Source of the DNA: an uncultured Eubacteriales bacterium
Lineage (GTDB): Bacteria > Bacillota > Clostridia > Lachnospirales > Bianqueaceae
Length of the DNA: 64,000 nt
Assembly (NCBI GenBank): GCA_902493345.1
Contig: CABUPM010000001.1
Span: 1-64,000 of the forward strand
Reading direction: 5' to 3'
In this document: positions 17,965-26,302 of the stretch, piece after piece
Position numbering within the stretch: the first letter of the stretch is position 1
Layout of the letters: every line of letters begins with the position of its first letter
Translations under genes and position numbers: made by a program
The notes under the pieces: model-generated
Databases searched by the model: none
Seen by the model: the letters and a program-made list of their open reading frames with translations, nothing else
What the model was told of the DNA's origin: nothing

Positions 17965-19557
17965 TTACTTTGCCTTCGGACCAGCCTCAGCAATGTTCTT
18001 GGGCATATTCGGATACTTCTTGGAGAAGTTGTCCTCGAACATCTTAGCCAGCTTGTTAGCCTGCTCATCATAAGCAGCCTTGTCAGCCCAAAGACCACGA
18101 GCATCCAGCATCTCATCCGGTACGCCAGGGCAGCTTACAGGATAATCAACATTGAATACGTCATGATGCTTGAACTCGATGTTATCGAAGGAACCATTCA
18201 GAGCAGCCGTAACCATAGCACGGGTATAAGCCAGCTTCATACGCTTTGCGCCGGAAGCTGCGCTGCCGCCTGCCCAACCGGTATTTACCAGATATACCTT
18301 GGTGCCGTACTTTTCAATTCTCTCGCCCAGCATTCCGGCATATACGGAAGGATCCATCGGCATAAAGGGCTCGCCGAACAGAGTAGAGAAGGTCGGCTGA
18401 GGCTCGGTTACGCCACGCTCGGTACCAGCCAGCTTAGAGGTGAAGCCGGTAACAAAATGATACATAGCAGCGTTCTCATCCAGTCTGGAGATCGGAGGCA
18501 GTACGCCAAAAGCATCAGCGGTCAGGAAGATAACAACCTTCGGGATTCCGCCTACGCCCGGGATTGCAGCATTGTCGATATACTCGATCGGATAGCCTAC
18601 ACGGGTATTCTCGGTCAGGCTGCCGTCATCATAATCAGCAACACGGGTCTCAGGATCAACGATAACGTTCTCCAGCTCGGAACCGAAGCGGATCGCGCCG
18701 TAGATCTCAGGCTCATTCTCAGCCTTCAGATTGATGGTCTTTGCATAGCAGCCACCCTCGAAGTTGAATACGCCGTCAGCAGACCAACCATGCTCGTCAT
18801 CACCGATCAGCTTACGGTTCGGGTCAGCAGACAGAGTCGTCTTACCGGTACCGGACAGACCGAAGAATACTGCGGTCTCATGGGTCTCCGGATCCATGTT
18901 AGCGGAGCAGTGCATGGGCAGTACATTCTCCTGTATGGGCATCAGGTAGTTCATAACAGAGAATACAGACTTCTTGATCTCTCCGGAATACTGTGTACCG
19001 GCAATCAGAACCAGCTTCTCCTCATAGTTAACCAGAATAGCAGCCTCAGAATGAGTACCGTCTACCTCAGGTACGCACTTAAAACCAGGTGCAGCGATGA
19101 TCGTGAAGTCCGGATCACCAAAAGCAGCCAGCTGCTCCTCAGTCGGACGGATCAGCAGCTGATGAATAAAGAGGTTCTGGCAAGCAAACTCATTGATTAC
19201 ACGGAACTTTCTGGTGTACTTGGGGTCAGCGCCGGCAAAACCATCAAATACATAAAGTACCTTATTCTGCAGATATGCCTGCATCTTAGCCTTGATTGCG
19301 TCGAACTTTTCCTTTTCCATAGGAACATTAACATTGCCCCAGGCAACAACATCGTGTACAGCCGGAGTGTCAACAATGAACTTATCCTTAGGAGAGCGGC
19401 CGGTATACTTGCCGGTGGTAACCGCAAGAGCACCCTTATCTGTTAAAATACCCTCTCCGTTTTTCAGCGCCTCTTCGACCAGCTTAGCCGGGCTCAGGTT
19501 ATGATAAACGGCTTTCGGATTCACAATTCCGCATTTTGCTAATTCCTTAGCATCCAT
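17965..19557 (-). CDS. pckA: Phosphoenolpyruvate carboxykinase (ATP)
   Basis: PckA interconverts oxaloacetate + ATP and PEP + CO2 + ADP. In gut Clostridia it commonly runs in the carboxylating direction to form oxaloacetate and ATP; that direction is an inference here. The 530-residue length is typical. The kinase P-loop GLSGTGKTTLSADPNRKLIG and the following DDEHGWS metal-binding segment are intact, as are the substrate motifs TGRSPKDKFIV and NTGWAGGSAASG. It has its own strong overlapping promoters and terminator. Confidence 0.97.
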   Translation of the reverse strand: MDAKELAKCGIVNPKAVYHNLSPAKLVEEALKNGEGILTDKGALAVTTGKYTGRSPKDKFIVDTPAVHDVVAWGNVNVPMEKEKFDAIKAKMQAYLQNKVLYVFDGFAGADPKYTRKFRVINEFACQNLFIHQLLIRPTEEQLAAFGDPDFTIIAAPGFKCVPEVDGTHSEAAILVNYEEKLVLIAGTQYSGEIKKSVFSVMNYLMPIQENVLPMHCSANMDPETHETAVFFGLSGTGKTTLSADPNRKLIGDDEHGWSADGVFNFEGGCYAKTINLKAENEPEIYGAIRFGSELENVIVDPETRVADYDDGSLTENTRVGYPIEYIDNAAIPGVGGIPKVVIFLTADAFGVLPPISRLDENAAMYHFVTGFTSKLAGTERGVTEPQPTFSTLFGEPFMPMDPSVYAGMLGERIEKYGTKVYLVNTGWAGGSAASGAKRMKLAYTRAMVTAALNGSFDNIEFKHHDVFNVDYPVSCPGVPDEMLDARGLWADKAAYDEQANKLAKMFEDNFSKKYPNMPKNIAEAGPKAK

Positions 19558-19621
19558 TTGTAATTCCTCCTGTTTCCTTATAATCTCTAGGCAGCGCTTA
19601 ATACAACGTCACCCAGTTTGT

Positions 19622-19655
19622 ATTATACTATAGAAGAAAATAATTTGCAAGTCAA
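19622..19655 (-). promoter_or_regulatory. Overlapping promoters of pckA
   Basis: Two near-consensus arrangements overlap on the minus strand. TTGCAA (19645-19650) with TATAAT (19622-19627), and TTGACT (19650-19655) with TATAGT (19627-19632), each have a 17-bp spacer and are offset by 5 bp. They lie about 65 bp upstream of the start codon. Confidence 0.7.
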
Positions 19656-19763
19656 GGTTGCATTTTTTTTGACAATATTGGAAGATATTGCTGAAAATAG
19701 CTATGGGAGGAATGGATTATTTCAAACATTTGTTAAATATTTCGAAAGTGTTACAAATTGCTA

Positions 19764-19792
19764 TTGATTTTTTCATACGAGTGTAATATAAT
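19764..19792 (+). promoter_or_regulatory. Promoter of the secreted coiled-coil protein gene
   Basis: TTGATT (19764-19769) and TATAAT (19787-19792) are separated by 17 bp. The gap 19558-19833 otherwise holds only the divergent pckA promoters and AT-rich sequence. Confidence 0.7.
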
Positions 19793-19833
19793 ATCATAGT
19801 CAATTAAAAATTGAAAAGATTGGAGTTGTAGTT

Positions 19834-20673
19834 TTGAAAGGAAAAAGATTAGTCTCGATAACATTGGCCGCTGTAATGGCCGCGGATATGACGACATTGC
19901 CGGTGCGCGGATATGCTCAGGAAGCTGTACCGCCCATTGCAGTTTCTTCTTCCGCCGTTCTCGATTCGTTTGTTTCTAGCCAGGCGATTTTGAAAAACAT
20001 GAATATACATGTAACAAATCTCTCAGGAATCCTTCAGGAGTCCTATAAGATCCAGAGAGCGGAGGAAGAAAAGAAAGCGCATAAGCTTGCTGCTGTCAAG
20101 GAGAACCAGATAGAAATCCCCCTGATAGAAGACGTTGACGATGCTTTCTATGAGACACAGATTACGGATGAAGCACAGAGCATCCGCGCAAAGGCGGCTT
20201 TTGAGAGAAAATTGCAAGAAGCTGCGGAAGCGGCGGCAGCCAGAGAGGAAGCGGAGAGACAGGCAGAAGCCGCCAGGATTCTGGCGGAGCAGGAAGCGGC
20301 GGCCAGAGCGGCGCGCGCAGTACAGACCGCATCCAAACAGGAGAGTTCCAATTCCGGTTCCGGCAGTTGGGATGGTACAGTTTTGAATCCGTATATCGGA
20401 GTCGTATATGGTCCCAGCGGCAAGGAATCCTATTATAACCTGGATATGTCCGGAGTAATTGACATCATGCGGAGCATGGGTTACACAGGAGAGTACTGGG
20501 TTCGCGCCGACGGATGTAAGATGCTTGGCGACTACATCATGTGCGCCGCCAATCTGGAGATTCGTCCGAGAGGGTCTCTGGTAGAGAGTTCTCTGGGAAC
20601 CTGCATCGTGGTCGATACCGGATGGTTTGCTTACAGCAATCCGTATCAGCTGGACATCGCTGTTACCTGGTAA
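19834..20673 (+). CDS. Secreted coiled-coil protein with C-terminal 3D/double-psi-barrel-like domain
   Basis: This 279-residue exported protein has a signal peptide (about residues 1-29, ending near VRGYAQ). Residues 65-170 are a charged Ala/Glu/Arg-rich coiled coil, followed by a Ser/Gly linker. The C-terminal domain contains MLGDYIMCAANLEIRPRG, SSLGTCIVVDTG and NPYQLDIAVTW, which resembles the 3D/RlpA-like double-psi beta-barrel domains of cell-wall proteins. The start is a TTG at 19834, with GGAG 8 nt upstream; no ATG is suitably placed. It probably acts in cell-wall turnover, but this is inference from the fold. Confidence 0.7.
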   Translation: MKGKRLVSITLAAVMAADMTTLPVRGYAQEAVPPIAVSSSAVLDSFVSSQAILKNMNIHVTNLSGILQESYKIQRAEEEKKAHKLAAVKENQIEIPLIEDVDDAFYETQITDEAQSIRAKAAFERKLQEAAEAAAAREEAERQAEAARILAEQEAAARAARAVQTASKQESSNSGSGSWDGTVLNPYIGVVYGPSGKESYYNLDMSGVIDIMRSMGYTGEYWVRADGCKMLGDYIMCAANLEIRPRGSLVESSLGTCIVVDTGWFAYSNPYQLDIAVTW

Positions 20674-20693
20674 AACGGATTGTAACGAGATTG

Positions 20694-20708
20694 GTATCAA
20701 GTTGATAC
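20694..20708. promoter_or_regulatory. Perfect 15-bp palindrome, possible operator or processing hairpin
   Basis: GTATCAA-G-TTGATAC (7-1-7) lies 20 bp after the stop of the secreted-protein gene. It has no T-run, so it is not a typical terminator. It could be a regulator site for the adjacent PhoP-box promoter or simply a 3-prime hairpin. Confidence 0.3.
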
Positions 20709-20737
20709 ATAATTAAAACCTGACGTTTTTGTGCGTT

Positions 20738-20796
20738 TTCACATTAAGTTCACGTTTTGTTCATATTTTGTTCATAATCATCGGTTACTATATATA
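20738..20796 (+). promoter_or_regulatory. Promoter with four PhoP-box repeats
   Basis: Four direct repeats are phased at exactly 11 bp: TTCACATTAAG (20738), TTCACGTTTTG (20749), TTCATATTTTG (20760) and TTCATAATCAT (20771). The first six bases of each fit the Bacillus PhoP box TT(A/C/T)A(C/T)A followed by N5, with one mismatch in repeat 2. They run into a -35-like TTGTTC (20768-20773), a 17-bp spacer and a -10 TATATA (20791-20796), the geometry of a PhoP-activated promoter. No phosphate regulator gene lies in the window, so the regulator is inferred. Confidence 0.6.
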
Positions 20797-20802
20797 TAAC
20801 AA

Positions 20803-20876
20803 AACTTTTTCATGTTTGTATCTTCATTTTATTTTCTCCTCCAAGTTTTTGGCACCGGATCACCGGTGCTTTTTTC
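20803..20876 (+). ncRNA. Candidate phosphate-regulated small RNA
   Basis: From a start near 20803 to the T-run at 20876 the transcript would be about 74 nt. The 5-prime half is U/A-rich and looks unstructured. The centre carries UCUCCUCC (20835-20842), complementary to Shine-Dalgarno sequences, and the 3-prime end is an intrinsic terminator (GCACCGG-ATCA-CCGGTGC). C-rich single-stranded motifs plus a terminator are the hallmark of Firmicutes base-pairing RNAs such as RoxS/RsaE and FsrA. A frame opening at 20812 has no ribosome binding site and would read through the terminator, so a peptide is unlikely. No transcript data were available. Confidence 0.5.
20851..20876 (+). terminator. Intrinsic terminator of the candidate small RNA
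   Basis: Stem GCACCGG (20852-20858) and CCGGTGC (20863-20869), loop ATCA, followed by TTTTTT. It separates the PhoP-box promoter from tldD, which has its own promoter downstream. Confidence 0.85.
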
Positions 20877-20943
20877 TTTAGATAAAATATGTCAGTGATG
20901 TTGAGGACGATATAAGATGGGAAACCTTGAATAATTCAAATAC

Positions 20944-20972
20944 TTGATTTTTTCCGGAGAAAGTGCTATACT
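20944..20972 (+). promoter_or_regulatory. Promoter of tldD-tldE
   Basis: TTGATT (20944-20949) and TATACT (20967-20972) are 17 bp apart and lie 34 bp upstream of the GTG start. Confidence 0.65.
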
Positions 20973-21005
20973 TTAAACGAATTTTGTTTGAGAGGGGGAA
21001 TTCCA

Positions 21006-22388
21006 GTGATTCTGGATAAAAAAATTCTAAGCGAACTGCTGGGACGAGCGATGTCTTCCGGCGCGGATTTTGCTGAAGTATTCGCAGAGCATACCAGACA
21101 TGGTTTGGTTGTGTTGTCAGGCGGCGCGGTTGATGAGTTATCGGATCGTTTTCTGTCCGGTGTTGGTATACGGGTACTGCGCGGAAAGCGCAGCGTCTAT
21201 GCCTCCACTTCGGATATGAGTTATAGCGGCTTGATGCGGTGCGCATCCAATGTGGCCGATGCATTGGGAGAAAGCAGCCAAGAGGTATCGATTCGTTTGG
21301 AGGAACGGATTTTTCCGGATATTCATGCGATTCAGCGGGTAACCTCCGGCGTGTCCAAGCAGGAGCAGATTGATGTTCTGCGTGCGGCACACATGGGCGC
21401 GGTACAGTACAGCAGTGAGATTTCTCAGGTAGAAGCATCTTTGTTGAATGTAGATCGAAATATTTTGATTGCCAATAGCGAAGGCCTATTGACGGAAGAC
21501 CGTCAGGTTCGGACGAGACTCAGGGTGTCGGCAATTGCGTCGACGGCTACAGAAAAGCAGACGGGAAGCTGTGCTCCAGGTTTTCGTAAGGGAATGGAGA
21601 TGTTTGAGCAGGTTGACCCGGCACAGGCGGGCAAAACAGCGGCGGAGCAGGCAGTTACGATGCTCCATGCAGGGTACTGTCCGGCGGGAAAGATGATGGT
21701 TGCGATTGAAAATGGTTTCGGCGGAGTTATCTTCCATGAGGCCTGCGGACATTCTCTGGAAGCAACCAGTGTCGCGACAGGCCGCAGTCAGTTTTCTGGA
21801 AAGCTGGGCCAGCAGATTGCCAATGTCAAGGTGACGGCAATTGACGATGGTACGGAGCCCAATTCCTGGGGATCCAACAATATCGACGATGAAGGTCATC
21901 CCACACAGAAAAATGTACTGATCGAAAAGGGCGTTCTGAAGAGCTATCTGATCGACCGGCTGGGCGGACGCCGTATGAATATGACGCCGAACGGCTGCGG
22001 ACGGCGTGAGAACTATCATTATGAACCGACTTCCCGTATGAGTAATACCTATATTGCCAATGGTACGGACGATAACGCGGAGATCATTTCTTCCATGGAA
22101 TACGGACTCTATGCGAAGGCCATGGGCGGCGGATCTGTAAATCCCGTAACAGGTGAATTCAATTTTGCGGTGGTGGAAGGCTATCTTGTACGGAATGGCA
22201 AGATCTGTGAGCCGGTGCGCGGCGCCAGCCTGATCGGAAAGGGCTCAGAGATCCTGATGAATATTGATCGCGTCGGTCAGAATCTGGCCAGTGCGCAAGG
22301 TATGTGCGGTTCGGCCAGCGGTAGTATTCCGACCAACGTCGGCCAGCCTCTGATTCGTGTATCTTCGATCACGGTCGGCGGACGGTAA
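21006..22388 (+). CDS. tldD: TldD-family metalloprotease subunit
   Basis: TldD and TldE form a heterodimeric zinc protease that degrades unfolded peptides and matures some ribosomally made peptides. This 460-residue subunit carries the HExxxH zinc motif in IFHEACGHSLEAT, so it is the catalytic partner. The frame is open from a TTG at 20988, but the GTG at 21006 has GGGGG 7 nt upstream. It is followed by tldE after 11 nt. No antibiotic-precursor gene is seen nearby. Confidence 0.93.
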   Translation: MILDKKILSELLGRAMSSGADFAEVFAEHTRHGLVVLSGGAVDELSDRFLSGVGIRVLRGKRSVYASTSDMSYSGLMRCASNVADALGESSQEVSIRLEERIFPDIHAIQRVTSGVSKQEQIDVLRAAHMGAVQYSSEISQVEASLLNVDRNILIANSEGLLTEDRQVRTRLRVSAIASTATEKQTGSCAPGFRKGMEMFEQVDPAQAGKTAAEQAVTMLHAGYCPAGKMMVAIENGFGGVIFHEACGHSLEATSVATGRSQFSGKLGQQIANVKVTAIDDGTEPNSWGSNNIDDEGHPTQKNVLIEKGVLKSYLIDRLGGRRMNMTPNGCGRRENYHYEPTSRMSNTYIANGTDDNAEIISSMEYGLYAKAMGGGSVNPVTGEFNFAVVEGYLVRNGKICEPVRGASLIGKGSEILMNIDRVGQNLASAQGMCGSASGSIPTNVGQPLIRVSSITVGGR

Positions 22389-22399
22389 GGAGGGCAAAG

Positions 22400-23740
22400 A
22401 TGATGACATACGAAGAATTTCAATTAAAGGTGAAGGAGATTGCGGAGAAGGCAGGACTGACGCAGTATGAGCTGTATTATTCAGAGCGTGAGGATCAGTC
22501 CGTCCGGGTCATGAATCATGAGGTCTCTTCTTTCTCAAGCGATAAGGAATGCGGTGCCTGCTTCCGTTGTATCTATGAGGGGAAGATGGGGTATGCCGCG
22601 ACAGAGTTATTTGACGAGGCACAGGCGGAAGCTCTGGTATCGGATGCGATGGAGAATGCGTCCTTGATGGGAGTGGAAGGAGAAGCGGAGATCTTTGAGG
22701 GCAGCAAGGAGTATCAGTCGGTAGAGACAGAGGCCTTGCGCAGCGCGGATCTTGCAGATACAGCTATGAAGCTGTATGAGGCGGCGCTTCAGGCAGAGCT
22801 GCGTGTTCAGGCCAGTACGATGGCAGGAGCGGCACAGGTACAGGGACGGATTGAGCTGACCAATTCTGCCGGCCTTCATCTTTCCAATACCTATGGCTAT
22901 CAGCAGGCATCCAGCTTTGCTATTGTAAAAGAAGGAGACGAACAGTTCAGCGCTATGGACTTTGCGGTCACCCCGCTGCAGGAGGCAGATGTTGAGGCTA
23001 TCGCGAAAAATGCGGTGCAGTCGGCGGTCGGCAAGATCGGAGCTATCCTTGTACCTACCGGTAAGTACCCGGTTGTGTTTGACGCGGATGCGATCGGCAG
23101 CGTCCTGAGAGCGTATGTGCCGATCTTCAACGCGGATAATGCGCAGAAGGGACTCTCATTACTGGCAGGAAAAGAGGGAGAGGCCGTTGCTGCAGAGAAT
23201 ATTACCATCATGGATGATCCCTTCTATAAGGACAGTGTTGTTAAGACTTCCTTTGACGCCGAGGGCGTTGCGACATCGACTAAGGCTATCGTAGAAAAGG
23301 GCGTTCTTAAGACACTGCTTCACAATCTGCAGACGGCGAAAAAGGCCGGAGTGCCGGACACGGCCAATGCCAGCAAGGCGGGTTATGCCTCTCCGGTAAA
23401 AATCGCTCCATACACGTTTTATATTGTTCCTGGTACAGCTTCGCAGGAGGAGCTCTATCAACAGGCGGGAGACGGTATCCTTGTAACCAGTGTGACCGGC
23501 CTGCATGCAGGAACCAATGCGATTACCGGTGACTTCTCCATCCAGTGCGGAGGCTACAGGATCCGGGATGGCAAAAAGGCGGAAGCAATCACATCCTTTA
23601 CAGTATCCGGAAACTTCCTGACGCTCTTAAAGCATATTCAGGCAGTCGGCGCGGATCTGAAGTTCCAGATGCCTTTCGGCTTTACGGTCATCGGAGCGCC
23701 TTCCATTTTAACGGAAGAGCTGTCGGTTGCCGGTGAATAA
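22400..23740 (+). CDS. tldE: TldE/PmbA-family protease subunit
   Basis: This 446-residue homologue of TldE/PmbA lacks an HExxxH motif, as expected for the non-catalytic partner. It has the family features IVEKGVLKTLLHNLQTAKKA and VTGLHAGTNAITGDFSIQ. AAGGAGGG lies 7-9 nt upstream of the start. It is co-transcribed with tldD. Confidence 0.92.
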   Translation: MMTYEEFQLKVKEIAEKAGLTQYELYYSEREDQSVRVMNHEVSSFSSDKECGACFRCIYEGKMGYAATELFDEAQAEALVSDAMENASLMGVEGEAEIFEGSKEYQSVETEALRSADLADTAMKLYEAALQAELRVQASTMAGAAQVQGRIELTNSAGLHLSNTYGYQQASSFAIVKEGDEQFSAMDFAVTPLQEADVEAIAKNAVQSAVGKIGAILVPTGKYPVVFDADAIGSVLRAYVPIFNADNAQKGLSLLAGKEGEAVAAENITIMDDPFYKDSVVKTSFDAEGVATSTKAIVEKGVLKTLLHNLQTAKKAGVPDTANASKAGYASPVKIAPYTFYIVPGTASQEELYQQAGDGILVTSVTGLHAGTNAITGDFSIQCGGYRIRDGKKAEAITSFTVSGNFLTLLKHIQAVGADLKFQMPFGFTVIGAPSILTEELSVAGE

Positions 23741-23775
23741 ACGATACCGGAATCTTAAAAAATAATAAAACGAAA

Positions 23776-23815
23776 ACGCGGGGTCATTCCATTTTTCAGT
23801 GGAATGACCCCGCGT
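23776..23815. terminator. Strong convergent terminator (tldE / YhfC-like gene)
   Basis: A perfect 16-bp stem, ACGCGGGGTCATTCCA (23776-23791) with its complement at 23800-23815, has loop TTTTTCAG. The minus-strand tail is T-rich (TTTCGTTTTATT), so it suits the minus-strand gene best. It should also halt tldE transcripts by stem strength. Confidence 0.8.
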
Positions 23816-23840
23816 CTGTGTTGAGAAGGGCTGAGAAAAA

Positions 23841-24773
23841 TTATTCGTTAGCCGAGTCGTCAGGTTCCTGCTCCGCAATAGCGGCGGCAGCCTTGGCGGC
23901 CTCTTCTTTAGCGGCGATTTTGGCACGATACTCAGCGTTTTTACGCTCCTTAAATTCGCGGCGCTGCTGCAGCAGGATCTGCTGCTGACGGTGATACCAG
24001 CGGAAATAGAACCAGATTCCGGTGCAATAGGCAGCGGCCAGAACCAGGAGAATCAGGCAGTAGGACCAGATCGGCGTCATTGTGCCAAGATAAGCGATAT
24101 AGAGCGATGCGAAATGGATACCGATTCCGTAAAGGATATAAATGGGTTTCTGACGCTTCATACCATGGTAGAGCAGCATAAAGATCAGGATGCTCATCAT
24201 TACCATAGTGATAAAATATAAGACCTGCGCCAGGCACTGAGACAGGGAGGCGGATTTTAGAATGGTATTTACATAATCGTTGATAACATCGATGGTGGTC
24301 TCTTCGGTGACCAGAGTCTCCAGTTGTCCTTTGTTGGCAATGTCCGCGATCTTTGCTTGATTGATATAGGTCATACAGGAATAGAGGGCCGTATAGAGCC
24401 AGTAAGAAATACCGGAAGCGATCGCCTCGTACAGATTCCATTTTCCTTTGCGCACCAGCTTGAGCGTCATGAAGGCGACCGGGGACATATATACAGCGGT
24501 CAGGAAGGCCAGCAGCAGATAATATAATAAGACGTGATCAGAAGACTCAAACACTGCGGAAAATCCGGGGATCATCTGTAAAATCCGGTAGGTAAAGAAA
24601 GTCAGGATCTGTGAAGCGATAAAATATACACCAAAACCTACGACTACAGAAGTAAACCGGAATGGATGCTTTTTCTGCAGAACAAACAAGGCCACAGCCA
24701 ACAGCAGAATCTGCGCCGCGCTCGCGATATAAAAACCAACAATTGTACTTTGCGGAATAACCATAATATTCAT
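23841..24773 (-). CDS. Polytopic membrane protein, YhfC-like without catalytic residues
   Basis: This 310-residue protein has about seven to eight transmembrane helices and a cytosolic Lys/Glu/Ala-rich tail (KERKNAEYRAKIAAKEEAAK). The N-terminal half resembles the YhfC family of putative glutamic intramembrane proteases. Where that family has Glu-Glu and Gly-His-Gly-Gly-x-Glu motifs, this protein has YMSPVAFMTLKLV and SGISYWLYTAL, so it may be an inactive relative. The family call is tentative. The start has AGGAG 4 nt upstream. It sits 62 nt downstream of spoVAF with a weak promoter (TATAAT at 24804-24809) between them. Confidence 0.5.
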   Translation of the reverse strand: MNIMVIPQSTIVGFYIASAAQILLLAVALFVLQKKHPFRFTSVVVGFGVYFIASQILTFFTYRILQMIPGFSAVFESSDHVLLYYLLLAFLTAVYMSPVAFMTLKLVRKGKWNLYEAIASGISYWLYTALYSCMTYINQAKIADIANKGQLETLVTEETTIDVINDYVNTILKSASLSQCLAQVLYFITMVMMSILIFMLLYHGMKRQKPIYILYGIGIHFASLYIAYLGTMTPIWSYCLILLVLAAAYCTGIWFYFRWYHRQQQILLQQRREFKERKNAEYRAKIAAKEEAAKAAAAIAEQEPDDSANE

Positions 24774-24835
24774 ACCTCTCCTAATGATTAAGTTATTATG
24801 ATTATTATACCGTATCTTTAAGACTTTGGAAAGAG

Positions 24836-26281
24836 TTATTTTACAGGTTTATAAAAATTTGTTCGTTTTCCTTTTTTCACTTCGACAATGGGTTTGCGGA
24901 TCAGAACATTGCCAAGCGCCCGGCCGTCAAAGGGGATAAGGGGCCAGGTATAGCGTAATCCGCTGAAGGAGTGCGTTGTGAAGAGAACGATGCCGAGGAC
25001 GAGAACACCTGCGAGCAGCCCCCACCATCCGGCGATTCCGACAAGGATTAAGAAGAATACACGGTAGATCCGCAGGGCAAGGCCAAACTCAATACTTGGT
25101 ACAGCGTAGGTTGCAAGATCGGTAAAGGCCATAAACAGAACGCTTTCCGGATGCATGATATGGATATCAATCGCAAATTGGCCGAGGAGCAGTCCGCCGA
25201 TGATTCCCATTGCCGTGGAGAGGCCGGAGGGCGTATGGATGGATGCCATTCGCAGGATCTCCATCCCCAATTCGATGAGGAGAAGCTGAACAAAGAGCGG
25301 CAATGCATCTGCTTCCTGCGGTACCAGGAAAAGGAGCCAGTGCGGAAGGAGCGCCGGGTCTGTCTGGGCAATACAGAGCCAGGCAGGAGCGAAAAAGAGA
25401 CAGGAAAGCATGGCGATAAAACGAATCCACCTGGTGTAGGTTCCGACCAGAGGATTCTGGTAATAATCTTCAGAGTGCTGAGTGAAATGAAACATTGTCG
25501 CGGGAAAGAGCATAGCGGAAGGAGAGTTGTCTACCAGAACGATGACATGTCCTTCCAAAAGATGAGCCGCGGTGACATCCGGACGCTCGGTGAATTTGGC
25601 CTGCGGGAATGGATTGTACCAGCGCTTTTTGATGAGAAGCTCCTCCAGTGTTTTTTCTCCCATCAGGAGTGCGTCGGTATCCAGTTTTTTTAGCGCGTCC
25701 CGCAGATGATCCAAAAGATCCGGATCGGCCAGCGAGTCCATATAACCGATGACAACGTCTGTTTTGGAAGAGTTGCCGACAGTGTAGATCTCATAGACAA
25801 GCTGCGGATCCCGAATCCTACGGCGAATCAGCGCTGTGTTGAAAACGATGGTCTCGACCAGACCGTCACGGGCGCCGCGCGTAACTTTTTCCAGATCAGG
25901 CTCTTCCGGACTGCGGCTGGGATAGGTTCTTGTATCCAGCAAAATTCCGCTGTCAAATCCGTCGATCAGAAGGAGAAGCTCGCCGGAAAGAATCATGCGG
26001 ACGGCGAGATCCCAATCATCGGTGATTTCCGATTCAAGATATCCGATCTGGGACTGCAAAAAATGCTGCAGAGAGGAGAGGTCTTCACAGGGCGCGGCTC
26101 CCTGGATCGTCTGAAAAATCCGTAGGATCGTATCATCCTTACTTAATCCGTCGATGGAAACATATAGGGCATCCCGACCGCCGATGAGGATGTGCCGGGA
26201 AATGATATCAAAGCTTTTTTGAATAGGAAGCTTTTCTTGTAAAACAGCTTCATTTTCTGCAATTTTCTTGCTGAATGCCAT
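24836..26281 (-). CDS. spoVAF: GerA-family spore protein, SpoVAF type
   Basis: GerA/SpoVAF proteins sit in the inner spore membrane and take part in nutrient germination. The 481-residue length, the lack of adjacent gerB and gerC genes and the motifs RTYPSRSPEEPDLEKVTRGA, QNPLVGTYTRWIRF and ASIHTPSGLSTAMGIIGGLL fit SpoVAF better than a receptor GerAA. A soluble N-terminal half is followed by several transmembrane helices from about residue 280. A candidate sigma-G promoter lies just upstream. Its next neighbour downstream is the YhfC-like membrane protein. Confidence 0.85.
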   Translation of the reverse strand: MAFSKKIAENEAVLQEKLPIQKSFDIISRHILIGGRDALYVSIDGLSKDDTILRIFQTIQGAAPCEDLSSLQHFLQSQIGYLESEITDDWDLAVRMILSGELLLLIDGFDSGILLDTRTYPSRSPEEPDLEKVTRGARDGLVETIVFNTALIRRRIRDPQLVYEIYTVGNSSKTDVVIGYMDSLADPDLLDHLRDALKKLDTDALLMGEKTLEELLIKKRWYNPFPQAKFTERPDVTAAHLLEGHVIVLVDNSPSAMLFPATMFHFTQHSEDYYQNPLVGTYTRWIRFIAMLSCLFFAPAWLCIAQTDPALLPHWLLFLVPQEADALPLFVQLLLIELGMEILRMASIHTPSGLSTAMGIIGGLLLGQFAIDIHIMHPESVLFMAFTDLATYAVPSIEFGLALRIYRVFFLILVGIAGWWGLLAGVLVLGIVLFTTHSFSGLRYTWPLIPFDGRALGNVLIRKPIVEVKKGKRTNFYKPVK

Positions 26282-26302
26282 GCTTATCCCTCCATTCTAT
26301 TT

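Noticed and set aside
17896..19446. A 516-codon open frame on the plus strand opposite pckA
   Set aside because: It is the antisense shadow of a highly expressed gene with biased codons; the translation has no domain and pckA is complete on the other strand.
20812..20928. Short open frame inside the candidate small RNA
   Set aside because: No ribosome binding site, and the frame passes through the terminator hairpin and beyond the likely transcript end.
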